From the NCBI GenBank assembly GCA_937128505.1, contig CAKZMM010000110.1, positions 1-64,000 on the forward strand: 64,000 bases of DNA, given 5' to 3'. Every line of letters starts with the position of its first letter. Within the stretch, counting starts at the first letter, position 1. Below the pieces are notes generated by a model. The model worked only from the letters and a program-made list of their open reading frames with translations, was not told the origin of the DNA and did not search any database. This stretch comes from an uncultured Thermogutta sp. (lineage in GTDB: Bacteria; Planctomycetota; Planctomycetia; Pirellulales; Thermoguttaceae). This document shows positions 26,745 to 35,409 of the stretch, piece by piece. The position numbers and the translations under genes were made by a program.

Positions 26745-27908
26745 CTAATTTGATTTGCTAACGATTCCCAAATGTTCCCGAGCTAGTTTACAAAAATTCT
26801 CAAGGTTAGATTTAATTTCCGTGATCGTGTCTCCCCCAAATTTTTCCAAAATTGCCCGGGCAATCTCAAAAGCTACCACATTCTCGGCAATGACACTGCA
26901 TGCGGCAATTGCACAAACATCGCTGCGTTCATAGGAGGCCGGTTGCGACTCTTTGGTGTGGAGATTAACCGATGGAAGCGGCTGGGCCAAGGTGGAAATA
27001 GGCTTCATCGCCGCGCGGATGACCAAGGTCTGTCCATTGGTCATTCCCCCTTCCAACCCTCCGGCACGATTGCTCGGGCGAACAAAGCCGAGAGACCGGC
27101 CGGCGGCATCCTCGGGCCGATAGGTAATCGGATCATGCGCCGCCGAGCCCCGTCGCATAGCCAATTGAAATCCGTCGCCGATCTCTACCCCCTTAATGGC
27201 TTGGATAGCCATCACGGCTTGGGCCAAACGGCCGTCGAGCCGCAAGTCCCATTGGGTGTGGGAACCGAGACCGAACGGGACGTTTTCTACACGAACTTCC
27301 ACAACGCCGCCGAGCGTGTCCCCTTCCTTACGGCACCAATCGATTAGGGCGATGATTTCAGCTTCGCGGAGAGGATCGACAAGGTAAAGTTGGCTGGCGT
27401 CCCGGCGGCTTCTCAGTTCTTCCAATGAACTCGAGACCGCCTCGGTCATGATTGGGCCAACACCAACCACGTAACCGAGCACCCCGATCTCTAATTCCCG
27501 CAGCAACTGTTTCGCTAAAGCCCCAGCTGCCACCCGGCCAACTGTCTCCCGAGCACTGGCCCTTTCCAAAATGGGCCGGATACCCGAGAGAAATTTCACG
27601 GCCCCGCTCAGGTCGGCATGACCGGGTCGCGGAGAGGGAAGATCATCTAGTCGATCAAGTCGATAATCTTTGTTGGCAATCCAAATCGCGAGTGGACTTC
27701 CGATGGTGACGCCGCGATAAACGCCGGTAAGGATCTCCGCGGCATCCGATTCCAATCGCTGCCGACCCCCGCGGCCATAGCCGCCTTGCCGCCGCGAAAG
27801 TTCGCGGTTAATCGCCTCGATATCCACCCGAATTCCGGCAGGAAAACCTTCCACCAATGCCAGAATTCCTTTGCCGTGCGATTCTCCTGCGGTCCGATAA
27901 TTGAGCAT
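26745..27908 (-). CDS. aroC: Chorismate synthase
   Basis: It converts 5-enolpyruvylshikimate 3-phosphate to chorismate, the last common step of aromatic biosynthesis, using reduced FMN. The N-terminal GESHGKG, the central RASARETVGRVAAG and the third signature RSDVCAIAACSVIAEN are all present. The FMN-site segment SNRAGGLEGGMTNGQ is intact. Length is 387 residues, normal for the family. AAGG precedes the ATG by seven bases. It stands alone on the minus strand. Confidence 0.97.
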   Translation of the reverse strand: MLNYRTAGESHGKGILALVEGFPAGIRVDIEAINRELSRRQGGYGRGGRQRLESDAAEILTGVYRGVTIGSPLAIWIANKDYRLDRLDDLPSPRPGHADLSGAVKFLSGIRPILERASARETVGRVAAGALAKQLLRELEIGVLGYVVGVGPIMTEAVSSSLEELRSRRDASQLYLVDPLREAEIIALIDWCRKEGDTLGGVVEVRVENVPFGLGSHTQWDLRLDGRLAQAVMAIQAIKGVEIGDGFQLAMRRGSAAHDPITYRPEDAAGRSLGFVRPSNRAGGLEGGMTNGQTLVIRAAMKPISTLAQPLPSVNLHTKESQPASYERSDVCAIAACSVIAENVVAFEIARAILEKFGGDTITEIKSNLENFCKLAREHLGIVSKSN

Positions 27909-28535
27909 AATCTACCTTTTCGATTTGCGATTAACTTCTTATAGGGTGAGGATCCACAGACCCAAGTAGCGATCAATACGTCTTTAGAGGCTGTGTCGAG
28001 CTACTCAAGGTAAAACTATTGCTAAGATCAAGATTATTCACCGGCCGATCGGCAGGTATCGAAGGAACCTTATCTTCACAAACTTTGCCATTTTATCAAC
28101 TTTTGAACGCAGTCCGAAGGCAGGATGCTCCCAAAAAAAGATCTAAAGAAATGTAGCAATGATCTCGGGCACGATCTCTTGCGGCGAAACTGAATCGCAA
28201 TATTGCGGGGTATCCCGGGGACTGAGCGGGGAGTCGATTCTCTGACGTCAGGTTTCCACTATGCTGTGCCTCGGTCACACTTTCCCTTCTGCCGGATCGG
28301 TCCGTCGGTCAGGACGCAAACCCGCGGAGCGTAGCTCCAGGGCGGAACTCCCTCGGAGTAAGTGGTTTAAGAAACCGGTACACCGGTCTTCACGCAGTGA
28401 AATCAAAGCTGCAATGCGGTCTTTAAACGCAGCTGCTTTTCTTTTCGCGTCGATCCCTTTTTATTCAAAGAGGTGGGAGCTCGACGCTAAAATTAGGACA
28501 AGACGCCTGATAATCGGCCGAAATAGGACTTCATT
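27909..28535. other. Divergent gap between aroC and the FHA gene
   Basis: About 630 bp that must contain promoters for both genes. I could not pick a convincing pair of promoter boxes, and no RNA or repeat is evident. Confidence 0.45.
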
Positions 28536-29234
28536 ATGGCGTTGATTAACTTGCGAGTTTTAGATGGTCCCGATCGCGGCGCGGTTTTCGAGAACCTTCC
28601 CACGCCGGTAACCGTAGGTCGCGAAGAAGGTAATCATGTCCAACTTCGAGATGAACGGGTGAGCCGGTATCACTTGAAAATCCAAGAAGATCAAGGCCGG
28701 CTTGTCTTGACGGATCTCCAAAGTACAAACGGCACACGGGTCAATGGGGAGGAAGTGCAAATATGCCGATTGCGGCCGGGGGATTTAATTCTCATCGGCC
28801 GCTCCGTCCTCCTTTTCGGATCTCGTCAAGAAATTCTCGAACGCTTGGCGGAACTGCGTTCGGCCGATCTTTCGGGAGCGGTGCCCTTGGGCGATTTGAG
28901 GGAGGGACATTTAAGCACGTCGTTTGCTTTAGAGCGGGAATTTCAGGATGGCACCAGCCCCGATTTGTACGGCCCCCTCCATGTGCTTTTGCCGCCGGAG
29001 CTTCCTTCCGGTTTAGGCCCGGGACAAGCCGCCCAGCTTGTCGAACTTTTGCAATACATCCATTTGCGCCTGCGAACAATCGTTCGTTCTTGTAAGATTC
29101 AGGCCTTTTCCGAGCAGGTGATCATGGATCACCGGACCTGGCAGAATCTTCTGGACCTATACGATCGCATTGCCGGATACCTCGAAAAGGGGGGAGAACC
29201 CAGCGGCGCAGATCCGGATGATTCGGCGGATTGA
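28536..29234 (+). CDS. FHA domain protein
   Basis: It probably binds a phosphothreonine peptide, so it is likely part of a Ser/Thr kinase signalling path. The FHA domain fills about residues 1-97: VGREEGNHVQL, SRYH and the hallmark STNGTRVNG, then RPGDLILIGRSVLLF. The remaining 130 residues are mostly helical, with no recognised domain. The ATG has AGGAC upstream. No kinase gene is adjacent. It has no signal peptide and should be cytosolic. Confidence 0.9.
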   Translation: MALINLRVLDGPDRGAVFENLPTPVTVGREEGNHVQLRDERVSRYHLKIQEDQGRLVLTDLQSTNGTRVNGEEVQICRLRPGDLILIGRSVLLFGSRQEILERLAELRSADLSGAVPLGDLREGHLSTSFALEREFQDGTSPDLYGPLHVLLPPELPSGLGPGQAAQLVELLQYIHLRLRTIVRSCKIQAFSEQVIMDHRTWQNLLDLYDRIAGYLEKGGEPSGADPDDSAD

Positions 29235-29357
29235 TCAGGAGCTCAAATGGGGTTCTCAAGGCTACAAAATACTTCTCGAGGCCTCAGATCGAAGCCTCCA
29301 ATTGCCCGGGGGGTGACTTGCGGCCGATCCCAAAAGCAAGAAGTAGCGAGAAGTACC

Positions 29358-30344
29358 TCACTCCGAAAGCTTAACCCATTCGAGGCTTAGATCCAGGGCC
29401 GTTGCCGAATGGGTGAGCGCCCCCACGCTAATTCGTTCTACACCTGCCAGAGCCACTTCTCGAACAATTTCCAGGGTAATCCCCCCAGAGGCCTCCAGTT
29501 GAACGGCCGGATTGAGTCGATTGCGTAGCTGGGCAGCATGGGCCAGTTCATCGGGGGTCATATTATCGAGCAAAATAATGTCGGGACCGGCAGCAAGCAC
29601 GGACTCCAAATCCTCCAGACTCTCCACCTCAACCTCGATCAAAAGCCGTGTTTTTCCTTTCGGAGAAGCATCCTCCCCAAAGGCGGCGTGTTGGCACAGA
29701 TAATCGCGTGCCAAGGTCACAGCTTTGGCAGCTAATTGCCCATGGGTAGCCTGGGGATAAAGTCCGCCGAGGATTGCCAAGTGATTGTCTTTGATCAGGA
29801 TCCCCCCAAATAGCCCGAGGCGATGATTCCAGCCGCCCCCGCACCGAACCGCGTACTTCTCCAGCCGGCGAAAACCCGGCGTAGTCTTTCGCGTGTCGAA
29901 TATTCGGCTCCGGGTGCCGGCAACAGCCTCAACATATCGGCGGGTCAAGGTTGCAATTCCCGAAAGCCGCCCAACGATGTTCAGGACCACCCGCTCTGCG
30001 GAAAGGATCCCCCGAGCCGGTCCGCGAATATACCCCACTACGTCTCCGGCAGCGACCGTCTGACCATCTCGGCGGATCGGTTGCCATCTCAATCGGCTAT
30101 CGACTTGCGAGAGTATCTCCGGAATGGCCGGAAGACCCGCAAGTACGCCGTTTGCCTTGGCAATCATGACGGCACTACCGACGGCATTCTCGGCGACTAG
30201 CGCCTTTGCGGTGACGTCCTCGGATGGGCCCAAATCCTCCCAAATCGCAAGGCGCACCAAGTCCCTGAGATCTTTTTCGATTTGATGATCCCAGACTATT
30301 TGCTCGAACTCTACCGCCGGTTGACACGGATCAAAAAATTCCAT
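29358..30344 (-). CDS. nadC: Nicotinate-nucleotide pyrophosphorylase (carboxylating)
   Basis: It makes nicotinate mononucleotide and CO2 from quinolinate and PRPP, the entry step of de novo NAD synthesis. The key motifs are DTRKTTPGFRRLEKYAVRCGGGWNHRLGL, which binds quinolinate, and KDNHL. ILLDNMTPDEL and EASGGITLE complete the PRPP site. I prefer the ATG at 30344 because GAGG lies five bases upstream; a GTG two codons earlier opens the longest frame. An insert of about 15 residues (CQHAAFGEDASPKGKTR) sits between two barrel strands. nadA and nadB are not in the window. The NAD salvage genes are 4 kb away on the other strand. Confidence 0.96.
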   Translation of the reverse strand: MEFFDPCQPAVEFEQIVWDHQIEKDLRDLVRLAIWEDLGPSEDVTAKALVAENAVGSAVMIAKANGVLAGLPAIPEILSQVDSRLRWQPIRRDGQTVAAGDVVGYIRGPARGILSAERVVLNIVGRLSGIATLTRRYVEAVAGTRSRIFDTRKTTPGFRRLEKYAVRCGGGWNHRLGLFGGILIKDNHLAILGGLYPQATHGQLAAKAVTLARDYLCQHAAFGEDASPKGKTRLLIEVEVESLEDLESVLAAGPDIILLDNMTPDELAHAAQLRNRLNPAVQLEASGGITLEIVREVALAGVERISVGALTHSATALDLSLEWVKLSE

Positions 30345-30569
30345 GGACACCTCGGCGTCGAAGGGAATTTGCCGTTTCCGGCCGATATGCTCGCACCGCC
30401 TCCTCCAACTTCCACTTCACAAAAATCATCAGATGAACGATCTCTTTGCAGGACTTACAGAGGGAATCTTTGGAAGAATCGAGAAAATTCACTTTTTCTC
30501 GGAAATTTTGCCCTTTTGCACCTCGAGCACCTCGGCCGATCGCTCCCCGCGATGGTATGGTGCCTGAGT

Positions 30570-30601
30570 GGCCCATGAACTCCTTAAAGGCCCATGAATT
30601 C
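30570..30601. repeat. 13-bp direct repeat, period 19
   Basis: GGCCCATGAACTC (30570-30582) and GGCCCATGAATTC (30589-30601). Confidence 0.8.
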
Positions 30602-30720
30602 TCTCGAAGGGAAATGCATGCGCGTCAAGTGCGCCCATCCGCAAAAAGGTCGAAATATCGCACAAATCGGTCCGAAGGGTATTTGCGCGTACGTCAACTT
30701 ATTAAGCAAAAGACGGAATC

Positions 30721-30743
30721 CTCTCTTTGCGAGCTCTCTTTGC
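30721..30743. repeat. 10-bp direct repeat, period 13
   Basis: CTCTCTTTGC at 30721-30730 and 30734-30743, perfect but short. Confidence 0.6.
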
Positions 30744-31352
30744 CAGGGGTGGTGGTGAAAACTTACCGAATTATGCCGACATCCTTCCGCGATCCTCTTT
30801 GCCCTTCAACCGAATCGTGGCGGACAACGGGCTTCCCGGGAAGCTTTTCCCGGAATGGATCTGCAAATTCATCTTGTTTCATCTGGTAACAAGACATTTT
30901 ATGGAATGATTAGCTGGCTGAGATCGGAGTCCGGGCTGCCCGTTCGAAACGAGTGAGGGCCCCGATTTGGCTTCAAAAATGGAACACAACATGAGGCTTT
31001 CCTAACCTGGAGAGGCATCTTAAATTTTCGTCCACACCCGACGGAAGCTCCGCCGGCATGTGCACGATTTAGTCGGCTCGACCGTCTAATGTTTAAAGCA
31101 CAGGGGTGATCCCGCTTTTTTCGCTCGCATTTTTCGAAGCAAATTCTGTAAGTTTACTGAGGAATTTTACCCTGCAATTCATAGATTCAGGTGCTCATTG
31201 TACAGAGCAATTCCTTTTTTCAAAGCTAAATAGTTTGTTTACTTTGTTTATGAATAAGCAACCCTCGCAATTACACGCGGAGAGCGGGACACTATGGGCT
31301 ACACGTCTTGCGAAACAAACTCATGCAATTCGGCAGTGTTTACCCTACGAGA

Positions 31353-31400
31353 TACGAGAACGGTTCAGCCGCAACATACGAGAGCCTTTTAGCCGCAACA
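31353..31400. repeat. 24-bp tandem duplication
   Basis: Units at 31353-31376 and 31377-31400 share TACGAGA and the right end AGCCGCAACA, with a few differences between. Confidence 0.88.
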
Positions 31401-31485
31401 TACCAGGTTCGAAAGACTTAAGCAAAACTCAGATACAGCGGAAATTAAACTCAGACAAAGCCGACGAGTTTTCCAGGAGAACATA

Positions 31486-31956
31486 GTGCCATTGGGAGAG
31501 TCAAAAAACCCTGTAACTCAGGGGCAAAAGCCAGAGCAAAATCTACCGGAATTACCCGCGGATGAGGCGGGGCAAGCGCGTGGGTCTACCGACGCGTCGA
31601 CCGTCGGATGGTTCTTCCTACGCCCGTCCCATCAGCTCGTCGTGGCCCTCGGTATTCTGATTGCATTGGCATTCATGGTGCCGTGGCTCTACCAGATTAG
31701 CCGGGATCGGTGGATACCGGTTGAGCCCCGCCCCCATTTGGCCGCCAAATTCCTCATCGATATCAACACGGCCAACTGGGCGGAACTCGCCCAACTGCCC
31801 GGGATAGGGGAGGTTGTCGCGCGGCGAATTGTTGCCCATCGGGAGAAACATGGTCCGTTTCGGTCTCACGAGGAGCTTTTGAAGGTTTCGGGGATCGGGC
31901 CGAAGACTTTCGAGCGTATCCGTCGGTATTTAGCGCCCATTAAAATTCCTCCGTAG
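31486..31956 (+). CDS. ComEA-like helix-hairpin-helix protein
   Basis: It probably binds DNA at the outer face of the membrane, as ComEA does in natural transformation; the role here is inferred. The 156-residue protein has a 50-residue polar head, one membrane helix (about 49-70, LVVALGILIALAFMVPWLY) and a C-terminal HhH pair. The HhH region begins DINTANWAELAQLPGIGEVVARRIVAHR and continues FRSHEELLKVSGIGPKTFERIR. The start is GTG with GGAGA six bases upstream. No comEC or pilus gene adjoins it. The long N-terminal head differs from short ComEA proteins. Confidence 0.88.
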   Translation: MPLGESKNPVTQGQKPEQNLPELPADEAGQARGSTDASTVGWFFLRPSHQLVVALGILIALAFMVPWLYQISRDRWIPVEPRPHLAAKFLIDINTANWAELAQLPGIGEVVARRIVAHREKHGPFRSHEELLKVSGIGPKTFERIRRYLAPIKIPP

Positions 31957-32277
31957 ATTCGCTTCCATTCCATGGATTTGCTCGCCCCAAGAATCGGTTA
32001 CTTATGTAGCAAACAGGTCAAAATGAGTTGTTTTGGAGTGTGCCACTTTTGATTTACATGATTTGTTTGTTTTAGCTTTGCCAACCGACGGCGCTTTGCC
32101 CCCGGAACCCGTTCTTCTACAAGTCAACTGGAGATTGCCTGCTTTTTGACACTTCTTGACGGTGTCTCTTGAAATGCAGGTTAAGTGACGGTTCTGACCT
32201 CCGAGAAAATGTGACCTTAAACAAATCTGACCTTAAACAAATAAGGACGTGGGCAAAACCGAGCACTGAAGGGCTTT
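31957..32277. other. Gap between comEA-like and esterase genes
   Basis: About 320 bp, ending with the 16-bp duplication at 32212-32243. No promoter or terminator is clear enough to call. Confidence 0.4.
32212..32243. repeat. 16-bp tandem duplication upstream of the esterase gene
   Basis: TGACCTTAAACAAATC (32212-32227) followed by TGACCTTAAACAAATA (32228-32243), one mismatch. It lies 35 bp before the start codon, so it is probably in the leader. Confidence 0.9.
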
Positions 32278-33270
32278 ATGATGACATTAAAAAGCATTTT
32301 AGTTTGGTTTAATCAAAGTGTGATATTGAAGAGATACTTTGTTTACAAAACATCATCCAGTTTATGCGTAATGATTGTCGGATTTGTGGTCTTAGCTGGG
32401 ACGACTGGTTCACTCTCGGCTGAGCCGGTCTCGGAGCTTTTGTGGCCGAAGGGCGCTCCCGGCGCCTTGGGAGAAAGACCGGAGGACAAACCGCAACTCA
32501 TAATCTATCTGCCCGATCCGGCGAAAAGTGTCGGCACAGGGGTGTGCATTTGTCCGGGGGGTGCTTATCGGGTGCTGGCCATGGACCACGAAGGCCATCA
32601 GATTGCCCGATGGTTCAACTCGTTAGGAGTGGCAGCGTTTATCGTCGATTATCGGCATCGCGGGAAAGGCTACGGTCACCCAGCACCCATGCTCGATGCC
32701 CAGAGGGCCATTCGGCTGGTTCGCAGCCGAGCTGAGCAGTACCGGATTCACCCTAATCGAATCGGAGTCATGGGGTTTTCTGCCGGTGGGCATTTGGCTT
32801 CTACGGTGGCTACCCATTTCGATCTTGGCAATTCGAATGCTGAGGACCCGGTGGATCGGGTGAGTTGCCGACCGGACTTCGCCATTTTGTGTTATCCGGT
32901 GATTGTCTTCGGGCGGTTTCAAGAGCGTCACCGATCCCAGGAGAATCTTTTGGGCGAAAACCCTGACCCGGCGTTAGTCGAGAGTCTGTCGAACGAAAAG
33001 CAAGTGCGTCCTGATAGCCCCCCCACCTTCCTTTTCCATACGGACGAAGACGCGGGCGTGCGTCCTGAGCACAGCATCGAGTTTTATTTGGCATTGCGTC
33101 GTGCCGGGGTACCGGCGGAACTACACATCTTTCGCGTGGGGCGGCATGGGCTGGGTTTGGCAAGCCAGGTTCCCGGTACATCCCTTTGGCCAAAATGTTG
33201 CGAGGCGTGGATGCAGAACCTTGGCCTTTTGACCCCCATTTCCGCCACACAGCCACTGGGGAGCAACTAG
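32278..33270 (+). CDS. Secreted alpha/beta hydrolase, esterase type
   Basis: It probably hydrolyses ester groups, perhaps acetyl groups on polysaccharides, outside the cytoplasm. After a long N-terminus with a hydrophobic segment (about 30-48, MIVGFVVLAGTTGSLSA) comes the BD-FAE/acetylxylan-esterase pattern. ICPGGAYRVLAMDHEG is the oxyanion region and GFSAGG the nucleophile elbow (Ser about 168). HTDED (Asp about 257) and GRHGLG (His about 283) complete the triad. The family matches secreted planctomycete sugar esterases. The first 30 residues before the signal look untranslated or odd, so the start could be Met 32 instead. The substrate is not shown by the sequence. Confidence 0.87.
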   Translation: MMTLKSILVWFNQSVILKRYFVYKTSSSLCVMIVGFVVLAGTTGSLSAEPVSELLWPKGAPGALGERPEDKPQLIIYLPDPAKSVGTGVCICPGGAYRVLAMDHEGHQIARWFNSLGVAAFIVDYRHRGKGYGHPAPMLDAQRAIRLVRSRAEQYRIHPNRIGVMGFSAGGHLASTVATHFDLGNSNAEDPVDRVSCRPDFAILCYPVIVFGRFQERHRSQENLLGENPDPALVESLSNEKQVRPDSPPTFLFHTDEDAGVRPEHSIEFYLALRRAGVPAELHIFRVGRHGLGLASQVPGTSLWPKCCEAWMQNLGLLTPISATQPLGSN

Positions 33271-33933
33271 GGACATAGAACCGTCGTCGCAGCGCTGGAT
33301 GACCGGTATACCTGGATGCGACGGTGATTTATTGTGATGGCGAAAGAAGAAGGAAAAAGATAATCCTCTGCGTCCATGCGAGCTTAAACAGAAGCGGGTT
33401 GCGGCACCCGAATATTTCTTCCCTATTCCTCCCTTGCAGATTTAGCTTGTTTGCTCTCTTGGCGAGGTGAGCATTCGTGCGACCGCCGAAAATCATTTTG
33501 TAGGTTCCCTCGGGTCTTATTACGTTCTTCCGGTTGGGTTTTCGGCATTTGTTCCGCTTTAAGCGGGCCGCGCGATAACGTCGGAAGACCTAAAGCAACT
33601 CGAGTTGAACCCAAGGCCCAGCGGCCAATGAAGCCCCTGCCGCCAACTTACCGGACTTACGCAACTCTGGAAATTGGCATCGAATAAGTGGAACGGCAGC
33701 AACCCTGTCCCCTGGCTGAAATAAACCTAGGGACGGTATCCCAGCAACTTCTGTAAAGCGGAGCAGCCGGCATCGGAGCGGCGAATCATCTTCACTTTTT
33801 CAAAGAGTCGGCATAACTTACCCTTGATAAAATTGCTAAAGGTATTCTCGCGTACACACGCCGGTCGAAATTACGGCGCAAGATGATTTCTCTCGCTAGC
33901 CCGGATCCCACCACTTGAGCAAGAAAGCGGAGG
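33271..33933. other. Gap before pncB
   Basis: About 660 bp without a supported gene. I looked for an NAD-linked riboswitch or operator upstream of pncB and saw none I can defend. Confidence 0.45.
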
Positions 33934-35409
33934 ATGATGGGTGAATTGATTCATGAGCTTTACCGGCCCGCTTTGGGCCTCCTCACCGACTTTTATGAGC
34001 TGACCATGGCCTATGGCTATTGGAAGGCGGGTATCGCGCAGCGACGTGCCGCTTTTCATTTGATCTTTCGCAATAACCCTTTTCGCGGAGGTTTTACGAT
34101 CGCCTGCGGCTTGGCCACTGCGGTGGAGTTGATCGAGCGGTTCCGTTTTGAGCCCGCGGACCTGGAGTGGTTAGGAGATCTGAAGGGACGTGACGGTCGG
34201 CCGCTTTTTGCTCGGGAATTCCTTGATTATCTGGGGGGGCTTCGCTTTTCCGCAGATTGCGACGCGGTTCTGGAAGGAACGGTGGTTTTTCCCCACGAGC
34301 CCTTGCTCCGGATGGTCGGACCGCTGGTGGAATGTCAATTGCTGGAATCTGCGTTGCTCAATGTGATCAACTTCCAAACTTTGGTAGCCACCAAAGCGGC
34401 AAGGATTGTGTTGGCCGCCCGCGGAGCTCCCGTGTTGGAGTTCGGTTTGCGGCGGGCTCAGGGGATTGACGGTGCGATTTCGGCGGCTCGCGCAGCCTAC
34501 GTAGGGGGGTGTGTCGGTACCTCGAACACCTTGGCGGGAAAGCTCTTGGGTATACCCGTGCGGGGTACGCATGCTCATAGCTGGGTCATGTGCTTTGAAA
34601 GCGAACTGGAGGCTTTTCGGGCTTACGCTCAGGCCATGCCCAGTAACTGTATCCTTTTGGTCGATACTTATCAGACACTTGAGGGGATCCGCAATGCGGT
34701 GAAGATCGCCGAGGAACTCGCTCAGGAAGGCTATGAGCTGGTCGGAGTCCGGTTGGATTCAGGCGACCTGGCGTACCTAAGCCAGGAGGCGCGCCGAATC
34801 CTCGATGAGGCGGGCCTGAAAAAGGCTATCGTCGTGGCATCCAACGAACTGGACGAGCAAATCATCGCCTCTTTGCACGAGCAGGGGGCGAAAATCGACG
34901 TTTGGGGAGTCGGCACCAAATTGGTAACCGCCTTCGATGAACCGGCGCTCGGCGGGGTTTACAAACTAACGGCCTTGGAAGGGCCGGATGGCACCTGGCA
35001 GGATAAGGTCAAGGTCTCGGAGCAGGCCGTGAAGTCGTCTACCCCGGGTATTCTTCAAGTTCGCCGGTTTTTCCGTGGCGAAGAAGCGATGGGGGATTGC
35101 ATTTACGATCAGCGGTACCCGTTGGAGGACGGTTGCATTATTGTAGACCCGGCAGATCCGACCCGTCGAAAGACGCTTCCGGCCGGGTTGCCTTGGGCCG
35201 AACTTTTGGTGCCTATTTTCCGGCAGGGCAAATTAGTTGGCCCGTTGCCCAGTTTGGACGAAATTAGGCAGCGAACTCAAAAGCAACTATCGCAGTTTCA
35301 TCCGGGCATTAAGCGGTTGGTGAATCCCCATCAATATCCCGCAGGTTTAGAACTGAATTTGCACGAACGCAAATTCCGAGCGATCTTGCAACAACGAGGT
35401 TACGTGTAA
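33934..35409 (+). CDS. pncB: Nicotinate phosphoribosyltransferase
   Basis: It makes nicotinate mononucleotide from nicotinate and PRPP with ATP, the salvage entry to NAD. The N-terminal [15 protein letters not shown], the central EFGLRRAQG and RGTHAHSWV (H213 is the likely phosphorylated His) are typical. [13 protein letters not shown] and [22 protein letters not shown] define the PRPP site. Length is 491 residues. GGAGG precedes either ATG 33934 or 33937. Its TAA overlaps the nadE ATG by one base, so the two are translated from one message. Confidence 0.96.
   Translation: MMGELIHELYRPALGLLTDFYELTMAYGYWKAGIAQRRAAFHLIFRNNPFRGGFTIACGLATAVELIERFRFEPADLEWLGDLKGRDGRPLFAREFLDYLGGLRFSADCDAVLEGTVVFPHEPLLRMVGPLVECQLLESALLNVINFQTLVATKAARIVLAARGAPVLEFGLRRAQGIDGAISAARAAYVGGCVGTSNTLAGKLLGIPVRGTHAHSWVMCFESELEAFRAYAQAMPSNCILLVDTYQTLEGIRNAVKIAEELAQEGYELVGVRLDSGDLAYLSQEARRILDEAGLKKAIVVASNELDEQIIASLHEQGAKIDVWGVGTKLVTAFDEPALGGVYKLTALEGPDGTWQDKVKVSEQAVKSSTPGILQVRRFFRGEEAMGDCIYDQRYPLEDGCIIVDPADPTRRKTLPAGLPWAELLVPIFRQGKLVGPLPSLDEIRQRTQKQLSQFHPGIKRLVNPHQYPAGLELNLHERKFRAILQQRGYV

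Larger units (their letters stand above)
30345..31485. other. Divergent gap rich in short duplications
   Basis: About 1.14 kb between nadC and the ComEA-like gene. Three short tandem duplications lie here (30570, 30721, 31353). An open frame at 31106-31486 runs through one of them and I rejected it. Confidence 0.5.

Noticed and set aside
31106-31486. 126-residue open frame ending at the ComEA-like start
   Set aside because: It reads through a 24-bp in-frame duplication in spacer DNA, has low-complexity late sequence and no homology I recognise. The ribosome site belongs to the following gene.
33598-33625. Minus-strand GGGTTCAACTC as a tRNA T-arm
   Set aside because: The stem does not pair in the standard register and no other tRNA arms are found.
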